This document shows, piece after piece, positions 47,343 through 57,809 of a stretch of DNA of 64,000 nt. Where the stretch lies: positions 62,001 through 126,000 of the forward strand of contig NZ_JACHEO010000006.1 in assembly GCF_014201505.1 (NCBI RefSeq), read 5' to 3'. Made by a program: the position numbers and the translations under genes. Below the pieces are notes generated by a model. That model did no database searches. It worked only from the letters and a program-made list of their open reading frames with translations, and had not been told where the DNA came from. This DNA comes from Desulfoprunum benzoelyticum. Lineage in GTDB: Bacteria; Desulfobacterota; Desulfobulbia; Desulfobulbales; Desulfocapsaceae. Each line of letters begins with the position of its first letter. Position 1 is the first letter of the stretch.

Positions 47343-49418
47343 CTATTCCATCAACGCTTTACGGCTCAGGCGGATACGGCCCCTGTTGTCGACATCGAGG
47401 ACCTTGACTTCGACCTCGTCGCCTTCCTTGAGGACATCAGTCACCTTCGCCACCCGTTTGACATCGAGCTCCGAGATGTGGATCAATCCGTCGGTACCAG
47501 GCAGGATCTCGACGAAGGCTCCGAAATCCTTGATCGTCTTGACGACTCCCTTGTATACCGCACCGATTTCGACCTCGGCGGTGATCTCGCGCACCCGGTT
47601 GATGAGGGCCTCGGCCAGTGTCCCGTTGATGGTGAACATCTTTACCAGGCCCGAATCGTCGACCTCGATCTTGGCATCGTACTCGGCCGACAGCTCCTTG
47701 ATAACTTTGCCACCGGGGCCGATCAGGTCGCGGATCTTGTCCGGATTGATCTTGTGAACGAAATATTTCGGGGCGTGTTCGGCCACCTCTTCCCGGGCCT
47801 TCGAGATCCCCTTCTCCATTTCTCCCAGGATATGGATCCGTCCGCTTTTCGCCTGCTCCAGGGCCGCCGCCATGATCGCCTTGTCGACACCGGCGATCTT
47901 GATGTCCATCTGCAACGAGGTGACACCGTGGCGCGTGCCGACGACCTTGAAATCCATATCGCCGAGATGGTCTTCGTCGCCAAGGATATCGGAGAGGATG
48001 ACGACCTTGTCGCCTTCCTTGATCAACCCCATGGCAATGCCCGACACCGGCGCCTTCACCGGCACGCCGGCATCCATCAGGGCCATGCTGCCGCCGCAGA
48101 CGGTCGCCATCGACGAAGAACCGTTCGATTCGAGAACCTCGGAAACCACCCGCACCGAATACGGGAAATCCTCCGCTGAAGGCAGGACGGCGGAAAGGCC
48201 GCGCATCGCCAGGTTGCCGTGACCGATGTCGCGTCGACTCGGTCCGCGAAGCGGCCTGGCCTCACCGACACAGTAAGGGGGAAAATTGTAATGGAGCATG
48301 AAGCGGTTGCTCTCTTCGCCGGTCAAGGTCTCGACCCGCTGTTGATCCCGTTCGCTGCCGAGGGTGGCGGACACCAGGGCCTGGGTTTCGCCGCGGGTGA
48401 ACAACGCTGAACCGTGAGTCATCGGCAGATAGCCCACCTCGCAACTGATCGGCCGGACCTGGTCGAAACTCCGGCCATCGATCCGGACCTGGCGGTCGAC
48501 GATCATCGACCGCATCAATTCCTTTTTGTAGGATGACAGCATGTCGCTGATCTGCCCCGCTCTTTCACCGCTGTCGTCAACCTGGGCGATGACCATTGCC
48601 TTCAATTCGTCATACAGGCGCCCTCGTTCCATTTTGTCGGCGGTGGATATGACCGTATCCAAGCCGGCGGCGGCGGCTTCCCTGACCTTGGCCTGAAGCG
48701 TCTCGTCGACGGTAATCTGCTCCACAACCCTTTTGGTCTTGCCGTTGGACTGCTGCAGATTCTCCTGCAGATCGATCAACGGCTGCAACTGTTCAAAGGC
48801 ATAGAAGATCGCCGACAGGACAATGTCCTCGCTCAGTTCATCCGTCCGTCCCTCGACCATCACGACCGCGTTGCGGGTACAGGCGACGATCATGTCCATC
48901 GCTGACCCGGACAGTTCCTTGGCGGTGGGATTGAGGATGAACTGCCCATCGCTATAGGCGACCCGACCGCCGGCAACCGGCCCGTCAAAGGGGATGTCGG
49001 AGAGCGTCAGGGCGCAGGACGCCCCGGTCAACGCCAGGACATCGGGATCGTTCTGCTGGTCAGCGGAAAGAACCGTGGCAATAACCTGGGTTTCGGCACT
49101 GAAACCGGAAGCAAAAAGCGGACGCATGGGCCGGTCGATGATCCGGCAGGTCAAAACCTCGTGGTCACTTGGACGCCCGATCTCACGGCGAAAATAATTG
49201 CCGGGAATCCGGCCGACCGAGGCCAGCTTCTCCTGATACTCGATCGTCAGGGGCAGAAACCCGGCATCCGGCCGGTTTTCCTTGGCCGCCACCGCCGTTA
49301 CCAGTACCATGGTACCGCCGCACCGTACGACAACAGATCCTGACGCCTGCTTCGCCAATTTACCGGTCTCAATGGAGATGACCTTACCACAGATCTCGGC
49401 TTCAACTTTTGTATACAT
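47343..49418 (-). CDS. pnp: Polyribonucleotide nucleotidyltransferase
   Basis: The 691-residue exoribonuclease has two RNase PH-like domains (first with YQEKLASVGRIPGNYFRREI; second with TRGETQALVSATLG, HYNFPPYCVGE and GDEDHLGDMDFKV), then a KH domain (IGPGGKVIKEL) and an S1 domain (AVYKGVVKTIKDFGAFVEILPG). It degrades RNA phosphorolytically. It follows rpsO, the standard order. Confidence 0.97.
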   Translation of the reverse strand: MYTKVEAEICGKVISIETGKLAKQASGSVVVRCGGTMVLVTAVAAKENRPDAGFLPLTIEYQEKLASVGRIPGNYFRREIGRPSDHEVLTCRIIDRPMRPLFASGFSAETQVIATVLSADQQNDPDVLALTGASCALTLSDIPFDGPVAGGRVAYSDGQFILNPTAKELSGSAMDMIVACTRNAVVMVEGRTDELSEDIVLSAIFYAFEQLQPLIDLQENLQQSNGKTKRVVEQITVDETLQAKVREAAAAGLDTVISTADKMERGRLYDELKAMVIAQVDDSGERAGQISDMLSSYKKELMRSMIVDRQVRIDGRSFDQVRPISCEVGYLPMTHGSALFTRGETQALVSATLGSERDQQRVETLTGEESNRFMLHYNFPPYCVGEARPLRGPSRRDIGHGNLAMRGLSAVLPSAEDFPYSVRVVSEVLESNGSSSMATVCGGSMALMDAGVPVKAPVSGIAMGLIKEGDKVVILSDILGDEDHLGDMDFKVVGTRHGVTSLQMDIKIAGVDKAIMAAALEQAKSGRIHILGEMEKGISKAREEVAEHAPKYFVHKINPDKIRDLIGPGGKVIKELSAEYDAKIEVDDSGLVKMFTINGTLAEALINRVREITAEVEIGAVYKGVVKTIKDFGAFVEILPGTDGLIHISELDVKRVAKVTDVLKEGDEVEVKVLDVDNRGRIRLSRKALME

Positions 49419-49523
49419 GTTTTCTCCAGATGTTCAGCATCAGGGAACGACCAAGCGCCATTTTCCTGGCTGGATTATCCACCAGCCCCGTATGCTCTTT
49501 TTTATCCGATGGCCTTCAACTAC

Positions 49524-49564
49524 AAAAAGCTCAGCCCGTCCCGGCAGTCCGGAACAGGCTGAGC
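49524..49564 (-). terminator. Terminator/attenuator between rpsO and pnp
   Basis: Minus-strand stem of about 16 bp (two G-T pairs) starting GCTCAGCC and closing GGCTGAGC, 4-base loop, then TTTTT. It follows the rpsO stop by 55 bp. Confidence 0.8.
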
Positions 49565-49618
49565 GTCACAATGGCACCGACGTACGTCTCCACTCGATCC
49601 CTACACCAGGGAATGGGA

Positions 49619-49888
49619 CTATTTTCTCAGACCAAGGTCCTGAATCAGGGTACGGTACTGCTGCACATCCTTTTTTTTCAGATAATCGAGGAGGCTGCGG
49701 CGCTGTCCGACCATCTTCAACAACCCCTGACGGGAATGATGATCCTTGGCATGGACCTTGAAATGCTCTGTCAGATACTTGATCCGGTCGGTCAGCAGTG
49801 CAATCTGCACCACCGAAGAACCGGTGTCGGATGGATGGATTTTATACTTCTCGATGATTTCACATTTTTTTATTGCTGATTGAGCCAC
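49619..49888 (-). CDS. rpsO: 30S ribosomal protein S15
   Basis: The 89-residue protein matches S15: [35 protein letters not shown] and [19 protein letters not shown]. It starts at GTG 49888, 7 bases after AGGAGG, giving the exact family length. S15 binds 16S rRNA helices 20-22 and often represses its own mRNA. Confidence 0.97.
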   Translation of the reverse strand: MAQSAIKKCEIIEKYKIHPSDTGSSVVQIALLTDRIKYLTEHFKVHAKDHHSRQGLLKMVGQRRSLLDYLKKKDVQQYRTLIQDLGLRK

Positions 49889-50040
49889 AACAGATCCTCC
49901 TGAAGCAAGACGCTCGTTGATATCATGAAGTTGGTATTTTTTCTTTTCGTTTCGGGTGAGCCTGATCACCAGCTCGACCGCCTCTTCCAATCATGCCCTG
50001 AAGTTCCCAAAGCAAGGTGGCGTCCCCTGGGGTACTTCTC

Positions 50041-50054
50041 AAGATCATGATCTT
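50041..50054. repeat. 14-bp palindrome in the rpsO leader
   Basis: AAGATCATGATCTT is a perfect palindrome in the presumed rpsO 5' leader, just downstream of the promoter at 50070-50098. Possible regulatory site or chance. Confidence 0.3.
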
Positions 50055-50069
50055 CCTCTGCGGAGTGCA

Positions 50070-50098
50070 ATATTATCGGACTATCCTGATTATTGCAA
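50070..50098 (-). promoter_or_regulatory. Sigma-70 promoter of rpsO-pnp
   Basis: On the minus strand TTGCAA (50093-50098), 17-bp spacer and TAATAT (50070-50075). It overlaps the last codons of truB and leaves a leader of about 170 nt before rpsO. Confidence 0.6.
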
Positions 50099-50869
50099 GA
50101 GATTACACGCATCCTCGACGGACATGGCCGCGTTCAGCACCTGCTGACGGTCGGCTCCAGTTCTCAGCACATCACCGGACAGACTGCCGTCGAGGAAAAA
50201 ACATCCACTCCGCGTTCGCCGGAGTTCCTTGAGATAGGCGCCACAGCCAAGGCTCGCCCCGATATCGGCGGCAAGGGAACGGATATAGGTGCCCTTGCTG
50301 CATACCACCCGCAGACGAAGCAGGCATTCATCGCCGACAAGATCATGTTCACCGTCGGTCCGCTCGAGCACGAAGATATTCACCTCCCGCGGCTCCTTGA
50401 CGATCGTGATCCCCCGCCGGGCGTAGTGATACAGTGGTTTGCCCTTATGCTTGAGAGCCGAGAAGGCCGGCGGGGTCTGCAACTGGGAGCCTCGGAATCC
50501 AGCCAAAACCCGTTCGATCTCGACGGCATCTTTTCTGCCGACAGCACAACGGTTGGTGACGGTTCCCTCGGGATCGAGGGTTGTCGTCTCCACGCCAAGA
50601 CAGAGGGTGGCAAGGTACTCCTTCTCACCGTGCATAAATCGGGGAATCAACCTGGTCGCCGCCCTTCCGGCGCAGAGGATCAGCAGGCCGGAGGCAAACG
50701 GATCAAGCGTGCCGGCATGGCCGACCTTTTTCAGGCCCAGGACACGTCGAAGCCCCCGCACCATGGCAAAAGACGTCGGACCGGCGGGCTTGTCGACCAG
50801 AAAAATCCCGCCGGTGTCCTGAAACGACAGTTCCCTGGCAACGCTATCCGGCAATGCGACTGGGTCCAT
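50090..50869 (-). CDS. truB: tRNA pseudouridine-55 synthase
   Basis: The 259-residue enzyme has the catalytic motif HAGTLDPFASGLLILCAG with its Asp, the DKPAGPTSF start, and SKGTYIRSLAADIG. It converts U55 of tRNA to pseudouridine. It is 6 bp downstream of the nrnA gene in the rimP-pnp cluster. Confidence 0.96.
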   Translation of the reverse strand: MDPVALPDSVARELSFQDTGGIFLVDKPAGPTSFAMVRGLRRVLGLKKVGHAGTLDPFASGLLILCAGRAATRLIPRFMHGEKEYLATLCLGVETTTLDPEGTVTNRCAVGRKDAVEIERVLAGFRGSQLQTPPAFSALKHKGKPLYHYARRGITIVKEPREVNIFVLERTDGEHDLVGDECLLRLRVVCSKGTYIRSLAADIGASLGCGAYLKELRRTRSGCFFLDGSLSGDVLRTGADRQQVLNAAMSVEDACNLLQ

Positions 50870-50875
50870 TACCGA

Positions 50876-51904
50876 TCAACCGACGGTTTTGTCCAGCTGT
50901 ACGCCAAGATCCTGACTCAGGACGCTGAGCACTTCGGTTCGAACTTCGGCCAGGTTTTTATCGGCGAAACGAAAACCGGCAGCGTTACGGTGTCCGCCGC
51001 CATTGAACATCTTCGCGATCTCGGCCACATCGCATTCACCTTTGGCCCGAAGGCTGACGGAGATATTCCCCGGCTGGACCTCCTTGATGAAAACAGCGAC
51101 CTTCACCGTCTGCAGCGACCGCGGATAATCGATGAATCCCTCAATGTCCTGGGCCGCGGCACCGCTCGCCACGAACATGTCCGGCGTCACGTGGATACAG
51201 GCGATCTGGTCGGCGGCGTAGAGGGTCAGCGTCGCCAGGACGAGCTGCAGCAGTTTCAGCCGGACGACGCTGTAATTATCATAGATCTTACAGGAAATTT
51301 CGGCAGGATTGACCCCGGCTTCAAGCAGTTTGGCTGCAATTTCAAAGGTTCGGGGATGGGTCGAGTCAAAGCGGAATGATCCTGTGTCGGTACAGATCGC
51401 CACATAGAGATGAAAGGCGCAGGAATACGATATCTCCACCCCCAGGGCCATGGCCAGTTCGTACACCATCTCACCGGTAGACGATCGGCTCGGCTCGACC
51501 CAGCGGCACACGCCGTACTCCTTATGGGATTTATGGTGATCAATCACCATCAGAGAGGTGATGGCCAGCAGTTCATCCTTGTACTTGCCGAGGCGATTGT
51601 CGTCGCCGCTGTCAAGGGCGATGACCGCCGTCTTGTCTTGCACCTGGCGGGCAAAGTCATGCAGGGCATCGAGATCGCAACTGGCCCTGCTGGCACCGGG
51701 AAGGAAGGCGTACAGCTGCGACACCGGTTCCTCGACAAAACAGAAGACCTCCTTGCCGAGACTTTCAAGGACATCGGCAAGCCCGAACATCGAGCCAAGC
51801 GCATCGCCATCCGGATGAATATGGGTCAACAGAACGAAACGTTGATTGTCGGAGATACACTTCGTTATGGCCTCAGGAATTCCCGTCACCGTGATCCCTC
51901 TCAT
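50876..51904 (-). CDS. nrnA: DHH-family phosphoesterase NrnA (nanoRNase/pAp phosphatase)
   Basis: The 342-residue protein has a DHH domain (LTHIHPDGDALGSMFGLA; ALDSGDDNRLG; IDHHKSH) and a DHHA1 domain ending in MFNGGGHRNAAGFR. NrnA degrades 2-4 nt RNAs and 3'-phosphoadenosine 5'-phosphate. The ATG at 51904 follows AGGAA by 7 bases and overlaps the rbfA end by 32 bp. Confidence 0.92.
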   Translation of the reverse strand: MRGITVTGIPEAITKCISDNQRFVLLTHIHPDGDALGSMFGLADVLESLGKEVFCFVEEPVSQLYAFLPGASRASCDLDALHDFARQVQDKTAVIALDSGDDNRLGKYKDELLAITSLMVIDHHKSHKEYGVCRWVEPSRSSTGEMVYELAMALGVEISYSCAFHLYVAICTDTGSFRFDSTHPRTFEIAAKLLEAGVNPAEISCKIYDNYSVVRLKLLQLVLATLTLYAADQIACIHVTPDMFVASGAAAQDIEGFIDYPRSLQTVKVAVFIKEVQPGNISVSLRAKGECDVAEIAKMFNGGGHRNAAGFRFADKNLAEVRTEVLSVLSQDLGVQLDKTVG

Positions 51905-52295
51905 CTGCAATTTCCTGGAAAATACTATCCAGGTGCTCGACCTTCTCCGCTACCTCGTCATACTTGAACTGCAGGGTCGGGGTATAGCGCATGTTCATGG
52001 TCCTGGCGAGATGGGTACGCATAAACCCCTTCGCCCGCTCCAGTCCTTCCGTTGCCGCCCGCACCGCCTTGCGGTCACCAAGGATGGTAAAGAATATTTT
52101 GGCATTCTGAAGGTCATCACTGACCTCGACCCGCGAGATGCTGACACCGGCCAGTTGCGGATCGCGCACCTTTGTCAGGATCAGCATCGCCAATTCCTTC
52201 TGAATGACATCGGCCACCCGTGCAGACCGTTTTTGTCCGGCACGACCCAGCCCCAGTGCATCAAACGTTCTTTTCGGGTCGAAGCTGCCTGCCAT
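51873..52295 (-). CDS. rbfA: Ribosome-binding factor A
   Basis: The 140-residue protein shows the KH-like RbfA pattern: VADVIQKELAMLILTKVRDPQ, VSISRVEVSDDLQNAKIFFTI and YTPTLQFKYD. It aids 16S 5'-end maturation. The ATG at 52295 follows GAGGTG; a TTG at 52313 would overlap infB. Confidence 0.94.
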   Translation of the reverse strand: MAGSFDPKRTFDALGLGRAGQKRSARVADVIQKELAMLILTKVRDPQLAGVSISRVEVSDDLQNAKIFFTILGDRKAVRAATEGLERAKGFMRTHLARTMNMRYTPTLQFKYDEVAEKVEHLDSIFQEIADERDHGDGNS

Positions 52296-52305
52296 ACCTT
52301 TCACC

Positions 52306-55089
52306 TCACTCAAGCGTCGCCTCGACCTCGCGCAGCACGAAGGCCTCGAGGTTGTCGCCGATCTTCAGATCGTTGAAGTTTTCCACCCCGATGCCGCATT
52401 CGTATCCGGTCAGTACTTCCTTCACGTCATCCTTGAAGCGACGCAGCGAGGCAATCTTGCCGGTGAAAATCACGACTCCCTCACGGAGTACACGGACACT
52501 GGCATTGCGCTGAATCTTGCCATCAGTGACAGAACAGCCGGCTATCGTGCCTATTTTCGGGACATGGAAAATCTCACGGATCTCCGCATTACCGATGACA
52601 TCCTCCTTGAAGGTCGGCTCGAGCATACCCACCATCGCATTACGGATATCGTCAAGGGCATGGTAAATGACATCGTAGGAGCGGACATCGACATTTTCCC
52701 GAACCGCCAAATCCTTGACCTTGACCGTCGGCCGGACGTTGAAGCCGATAATAATGGCCTCGGAGGCCGAAGCCAGGAGGATATCGGACTCGGTGATGGT
52801 ACCGGTCCCCTCGTGCAGGACCTTGACCTTGATATCCTTGGTCGAGAGCTCTTCGGCGGCCTTGGCGAAGGCCTCGAGGGTCCCCTGGACATCGGCGCGG
52901 ATAATGACGCGCAACTCCTGCACCTCGCCTTCGTTCATCTTCTCAAAGAGCTTGTCGAGGGATATCTTGGAGGTGGCTCCAAGTTCCATCTCTCTCGCCT
53001 TCAGGGCCCTGGCGCTGCTGACGCTTTTTGCCATCTTCTCGTCGGTAACCACGAGAAATTCGTCGCCGGCCGAGGGAACGCCGGAAAGACCCTGGACCTC
53101 GACGGGAATCGAAGGTCCGGCCTTTTTAATGGGCCGGCCCTTGTCGTCCAGCATCGCCCGGACCTTGCCGCTGAACTGACCGACGACGAAATGATCACCG
53201 CGATTGAGCGTCCCCTCCTGGACCAGCACGGTCGCCACCGCCCCACGGCCCTTGTCGAGTTGAGCTTCGACGACCCGTCCTTTGGCCTTCCTGGTCGGAT
53301 CGGCCTTGAGTTCGAGCATCTCGGCGACCAGCTGGATACTCTCCATCAGGTTGTCGATACCGATATTTTTTTTCGCCGAGGTCTCGCAGTAGACCGTCTG
53401 CCCGCCCCAGTCCTCGGGAGCGAGATTGAGGTCGGACAGTTCCCTCTTGACCCGATCGATATCGGCATTGGGCTTGTCGATCTTGTTGACCGCCACCAGG
53501 ATCGGAACCCCGGCCGCCTGGGCGTGATTTATAGCCTCACGGGTCTGATCCATAACGCCGTCATCGGCTGCCACAACGAGAATGACCAGGTCGGTTATCT
53601 GCGCCCCGCGCGATCGCATTTCGGTAAACGCGGCATGCCCCGGGGTATCGACGAACGTGACATCGCCGGCGCTGGAACGAACATGGTAGGCGCCGATATG
53701 CTGGGTGATGCCGCCCGCCTCACCGACCGCCACATCGGTCTTGCGAATCGCGTCGAGAATCGAGGTCTTGCCATGATCGACGTGACCCATGACCGTGACA
53801 ACCGGAGAGCGTGGTTGCATCTCCCCGCCCTCCTCGGCCTCCTCGAACATCTGGATGCCGATCTCCTCGGTGATGCCCTGCTCGACCTCGTAACCGAAGT
53901 CAGTGGCAATCAGCATGGCAGTATCGACATCCACCGCCTGGTTCATCGTTGCCATCACGCCGAGCGACATGAGTTTGGCGATCACCTCGCTGGCCTTGAC
54001 CTTCATCCTGCTGGCAAGTTCGGCAACGCTGATCGTCTCAAAGACCTTGATCCGTCTCTTGCTGGCCTTCATTTCAGCAGCCGGAGGCATTGTCTTGTCG
54101 CGCCCCTTGTCACGTCTTCCTTTCTTCCCGGAACCGCGTGGAGCCTGATAATCGGCACCGAAATGGGTAAACTTGACCCCTTTTTTACCCTTCTTGCCTG
54201 CCCCTTTACCCTGCCGCCGATCGTCCTCTTCCTCGACAGCCCCTGGAGCCCGTTTTCCCTTTTTCTTGCCGCGGGCGCTGTCCTCGGTCACTGGTGTGAC
54301 CACGGCCGCGACCGGCTGCTCTCCCGCAACTTTTCCCGCAGGTCCCGTTCTGGCGACTTTCTTTTTGAACCGCTGCGACGACTGATCATCCTCCACCGGG
54401 ATCGCGATCGTGCCGACGACGCGCGCCAGACCTTTACGGGCCGGCAACTTCTTCTCGACTTCCTTTTCTTTTTCTTTCTTCGGCTTGCGTTCGGGAAAAA
54501 ACTGTTTGGTTTCGAAGGCAGGCGATTCGGCAGCCTCCGTCTCAGGGGTTTCCCCGGCGTCTTCGGTCCGAATCGGCGCTTCGGCCTCCCTCATCTCGGT
54601 CTCCCGTTCCGAAGTCGGTGTCAATATCACATGCGGGGCATCTTTCTCATCTCCATGTTCAGCGATGCGCTCGGCCTGCTTCTCCTGATCGGCCTCCGCC
54701 GGGGATGTCTCCACGGCTTTCTGGATCAACGATTCTTTCTCGCTTCTTTCCATTGAAGGAATGGCTGCGCCTGGAACCGGCCGTTCTTCTTCGTCACCCG
54801 CTTTAGGCTGCTCGGCGGCAACCTCTTCGGGAGCGGTTTTCGGCCTGCGGCGGATCACCGTGGTCCTTCTTTGAACGGGCGCCTGCCCCCGGTCGGCAGC
54901 AATGGGCTTTTCCGCCAGTTCGACATTTGCCTGCCGGAGAACCGTCTTGCGGATCGTATCAGCGACGTCTTCATCAACCGTGGAACTCGGCCCCTTGATC
55001 GCATAACCCTTTGCCACCAGCTTGTCTGCCAAGGCCTTGCTGTTCATCCCAGCCTCTTTGGCTAACTCATAAATCCTCACCCTGCTCAT
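52306..55089 (-). CDS. infB: Translation initiation factor IF-2
   Basis: The 927-residue GTPase has an IF2_N domain ([22 protein letters not shown]), a long charged, basic/acidic linker (about 60-370), a second IF2_N-like region, and the G domain with [18 protein letters not shown] and NKIDKPN, followed by domains II-IV. It places fMet-tRNA on the 30S subunit. The linker length is typical for Desulfobacterota. Confidence 0.97.
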   Translation of the reverse strand: MSRVRIYELAKEAGMNSKALADKLVAKGYAIKGPSSTVDEDVADTIRKTVLRQANVELAEKPIAADRGQAPVQRRTTVIRRRPKTAPEEVAAEQPKAGDEEERPVPGAAIPSMERSEKESLIQKAVETSPAEADQEKQAERIAEHGDEKDAPHVILTPTSERETEMREAEAPIRTEDAGETPETEAAESPAFETKQFFPERKPKKEKEKEVEKKLPARKGLARVVGTIAIPVEDDQSSQRFKKKVARTGPAGKVAGEQPVAAVVTPVTEDSARGKKKGKRAPGAVEEEDDRRQGKGAGKKGKKGVKFTHFGADYQAPRGSGKKGRRDKGRDKTMPPAAEMKASKRRIKVFETISVAELASRMKVKASEVIAKLMSLGVMATMNQAVDVDTAMLIATDFGYEVEQGITEEIGIQMFEEAEEGGEMQPRSPVVTVMGHVDHGKTSILDAIRKTDVAVGEAGGITQHIGAYHVRSSAGDVTFVDTPGHAAFTEMRSRGAQITDLVILVVAADDGVMDQTREAINHAQAAGVPILVAVNKIDKPNADIDRVKRELSDLNLAPEDWGGQTVYCETSAKKNIGIDNLMESIQLVAEMLELKADPTRKAKGRVVEAQLDKGRGAVATVLVQEGTLNRGDHFVVGQFSGKVRAMLDDKGRPIKKAGPSIPVEVQGLSGVPSAGDEFLVVTDEKMAKSVSSARALKAREMELGATSKISLDKLFEKMNEGEVQELRVIIRADVQGTLEAFAKAAEELSTKDIKVKVLHEGTGTITESDILLASASEAIIIGFNVRPTVKVKDLAVRENVDVRSYDVIYHALDDIRNAMVGMLEPTFKEDVIGNAEIREIFHVPKIGTIAGCSVTDGKIQRNASVRVLREGVVIFTGKIASLRRFKDDVKEVLTGYECGIGVENFNDLKIGDNLEAFVLREVEATLE

Positions 55090-55186
55090 TCGTTGCTCCC
55101 GTCTATCCTTCTCTACGGCATCCTTTCTCAGAGTTGGCAGTCCGCAGCGGCACAGCTTTCTCTCAAGTATTATAAAGAGTATTTCC

Positions 55187-55393
55187 CTAAAGGCGAAACA
55201 GTCTTTTCCATTTTTTCTTCTGGCTCAGGAACCTTTCGAGGCAAATTTCATCCCGGCAGCAATATGCTCCGCGACCCTTGCAGCGCCCATCGGCATCCCG
55301 AACCGGCTGTTCATCCCCCCAGACAAAGCGCTGCATTTCCCCTTTGCCTCGCTTTGTCCCGCAGGCGGCACAAGTCCGAACAGGTTCCGTCAT
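55187..55393 (-). CDS. YlxR-family RNA-binding protein
   Basis: The 68-residue YlxR/RNase P modulator-type protein has the family start [19 protein letters not shown], a GRGAYCC turn and an ICLERFL helix. It is short, like its family, and lies between nusA and infB as usual. Confidence 0.92.
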   Translation of the reverse strand: MTEPVRTCAACGTKRGKGEMQRFVWGDEQPVRDADGRCKGRGAYCCRDEICLERFLSQKKKWKRLFRL

Positions 55394-55402
55394 GGGTGAA
55401 CA

Positions 55403-56767
55403 TCACATGATGTGCGGTTCATCATCCCCATTGCCTTCGCCCACCGTATCGGTATCTTGATCACCATCTGGCTGATTCTCCTCCGAAGGCTGCTCCTCGG
55501 CAACAGCAATCGGGGCGAAGTTCGCTGGTGATTCCCCGCTGATCTTTCCGGCCGCGTGAATCAGGTAGGCGGCAAATTCATCATCGATGGCGCGGATGAC
55601 GGTGAGTTCCTCGACCTGGGCCCGGGCCAGCGCTTCAACCGACGGTATGCCCTTGGCGAGGATCGTGTCGGCCAAGGCCTCGTCGACGCCTTCAATCTCC
55701 AGCAGTGACCGATACCCTGGATCCTCGAGATTGGCATAGCGCTGCTCGCTCTTGACATCGATTCTCCACCCCAGAAGCTTCGAGGCCAGGCGCACATTCT
55801 GGCCCTGACGTCCGATCGCCAGCGACAGCTGATCGTTCGGCACGACCACAAGCAGGGAATGGTTTTCCTCGTCAACCATGACCATGCTTACGTGGGCCGG
55901 GGCCAGAGCGTTGTAGACATACTTGGCCGGATCCGGGCTCCAGGTCACTATGTCGATCCGCTCGCCCTGCAGTTCCTGGACGACATTCTGCACCCGGGAA
56001 CCCTTCATCCCGACGCAGGCACCGACCGGATCGACGTCGCTTTCGGAGGAACTGACGGCGATCTTGGCGCGAAAACCCGGCTCGCGGCTGACGCCCATGA
56101 TCTTGACGATTCCCTCGGAGATCTCCGGAACCTCCATCTGGAAAAGCTTGGCCAGGAACTCGTCACAGGTCCTGGAGAGGACCAGTTGGGAATCGCGCGC
56201 TGTCTGGCGCACCTCCATCAGGTACGCACGGATGCGGTCCCCCTGTTTGAAGGAGCGTTTCGGGATCTGGTGGTCCTTCGGCAGGATCGCGTCGGTACGA
56301 CCGAGGTTGATGATCATATTGCCACGATCGAAGCGCTGGACGATCCCGCTGACGACCTCGCCGAGACGATCCTTGAACATATCGTAGATGACCTCGCGCT
56401 CGGCATCCTTCATCTTGTGAATGATGACCTGCTTGGCCGACTGGGCGGCGATCCGGCCGAGATCGGTGATGTTTTCCATCTTTTCGCCCAGTTCGTCGCC
56501 AAGCTGGACTTCAGGGTCAAGGAGCAGGGCATCGTCAATGGATATTTCGGTCTGCTCGTCTTCGGCCACCTCGACGACGTTCCTGAATTGATAAACCTCG
56601 ACCTCGCCGAATTCCTCGTTGTAGCGGACCTCGATTTCGCGCCGGCTTCCCAGCTTCTTGCGCGCGGCCGACTGTACCGCCTCTTCAATGGCCTCGATCA
56701 GCAACCTCCTGTCGATGCCGCGATCCCTGCTGATCTGGTCGATTATGCGCTTCAATTCCGATAACAT
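55403..56767 (-). CDS. nusA: Transcription termination/antitermination protein NusA
   Basis: The 454-residue protein has the NusA N-terminal domain (1-125), S1 (about 135-200), two KH domains ([39 protein letters not shown]) and a C-terminal helix-hairpin-helix-like region ([19 protein letters not shown]), ending in an acidic tail. It modulates pausing, termination and antitermination. It is 9 bp upstream of ylxR. Confidence 0.97.
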   Translation of the reverse strand: MLSELKRIIDQISRDRGIDRRLLIEAIEEAVQSAARKKLGSRREIEVRYNEEFGEVEVYQFRNVVEVAEDEQTEISIDDALLLDPEVQLGDELGEKMENITDLGRIAAQSAKQVIIHKMKDAEREVIYDMFKDRLGEVVSGIVQRFDRGNMIINLGRTDAILPKDHQIPKRSFKQGDRIRAYLMEVRQTARDSQLVLSRTCDEFLAKLFQMEVPEISEGIVKIMGVSREPGFRAKIAVSSSESDVDPVGACVGMKGSRVQNVVQELQGERIDIVTWSPDPAKYVYNALAPAHVSMVMVDEENHSLLVVVPNDQLSLAIGRQGQNVRLASKLLGWRIDVKSEQRYANLEDPGYRSLLEIEGVDEALADTILAKGIPSVEALARAQVEELTVIRAIDDEFAAYLIHAAGKISGESPANFAPIAVAEEQPSEENQPDGDQDTDTVGEGNGDDEPHIM

Positions 56768-56841
56768 GCTTTACCCCATCCTTTACCGTCTCTATCTCGA
56801 GAATGTAATTCTGTCATTCCCCGAATTTTCAACTATTCACT

Positions 56842-57297
56842 TCAAAACACCAGCCTGGCCCTGCTGATCTGATCGAAGGCGACACGAATTTTACCCCCAT
56901 CCTCGAGATCGAGCTGTATCGCCTCTTCCGACGCTTCGCTGATGATTCCGACAAACACCTTCTGGCCGTCAACGTTTTCATGGACCCTGACCTTCGCTTT
57001 CTTGCCGAGAAACCGGTTGAAATCGCGGACACTTTTCAGCGGCCGCTCGAGGCCGGGCGACGACACTTCGAGGTGATAGGGATGATCGATCACATCCTCG
57101 ACATCAAGGAATTGTCCGACTTCACGACTGACGTCGGCACAATGATCGACGGTGACGCCTTCTTCCCGGTCGATAAAGAGACGCAGGACCCATCCATGCC
57201 CTTCCCGGCGGAACTGGACATCGACCAGTTCCAATCCCATCGTCGGCAGAAGGACCTCAGCAAAGGCCCGAACCTTGTCCGCTACATGATCACTCAT
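56842..57297 (-). CDS. rimP: Ribosome maturation factor RimP
   Basis: The 151-residue protein has both RimP domains: LGLELVDVQFRREGHGWVLRL, DREEGVTVDHCADVSREVGQ, and SSPGLERPL. It helps 30S maturation and heads the nusA-infB cluster. Confidence 0.96.
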   Translation of the reverse strand: MSDHVADKVRAFAEVLLPTMGLELVDVQFRREGHGWVLRLFIDREEGVTVDHCADVSREVGQFLDVEDVIDHPYHLEVSSPGLERPLKSVRDFNRFLGKKAKVRVHENVDGQKVFVGIISEASEEAIQLDLEDGGKIRVAFDQISRARLVF

Positions 57298-57420
57298 ATT
57301 TTCATCGCGCCCAGCCAGCCAACCGGTATTTTCCGGCCAAACAACTTAATTCTGTAAATTCAATATGATCAACCGGAGTCTCAACCTGACAGACAACCCC
57401 CCTCTCCGGTCAACGGGCAT

Positions 57421-57444
57421 AAAAAAAAGCGGGCATTGCCCACT
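57421..57444 (-). terminator. Terminator of the tRNA-Gly gene
   Basis: Minus-strand AGTGGGC-AAT-GCCCGCT followed by seven T, about 90 bp after the tRNA. Confidence 0.8.
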
Positions 57445-57530
57445 TTCCAAAGCCTGCCTGCAAAAATTCTGCAGGAAGTATACCGGAACAGAACGATTAC
57501 CGACCAGATACACCGGTCCCGCTCTGGAAA

Positions 57531-57606
57531 TGGAGCGGGCAACGAGGCTCGAACTCGCGACCCCAAGCTTGGGAAGCTTGTGCTCTACCAACTGAGCTAC
57601 ACCCGC
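57531..57606 (-). tRNA. tRNA-Gly (CCC anticodon)
   Basis: A 76-nt minus-strand cloverleaf. Acceptor arms GCGGGTG / TGCCCGC with encoded CCA, D-loop AGCTCAGTTGGTAGAGC, anticodon stem CAAGC/GCTTG with loop TTCCCAA (anticodon CCC, decoding GGG), and T-loop GTTCGAGCC. It sits upstream of rimP and has its own promoter and terminator. Confidence 0.96.
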
Positions 57607-57627
57607 ACCAGATACAACAGCGGCGTT

Positions 57628-57656
57628 ACATAACCATATTAGTGATGGCCTGTCAA
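57628..57656 (-). promoter_or_regulatory. Sigma-70 promoter of tRNA-Gly
   Basis: Minus-strand TTGACA (57651-57656), 17-bp spacer, TTATGT (57628-57633), 22 bp before the tRNA 5' end. Confidence 0.65.
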
Positions 57657-57809
57657 GCATGAAGCAAAAGCGAAAGAACAGCCGACGGGAAATTCGATTC
57701 CCGCTGAAACCTGCCTCACGGATCTTGACAAAAAGCAAAAATCTCCACATATTTCGACTGTGGGACTGGTACGAGCATGCAATTTTTCCAACCCATGAGG
57801 AAATCGCCA

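Noticed and set aside
52204-54756. 850-codon frame antisense to infB
   Set aside because: Shadow of infB; the protein is low complexity.
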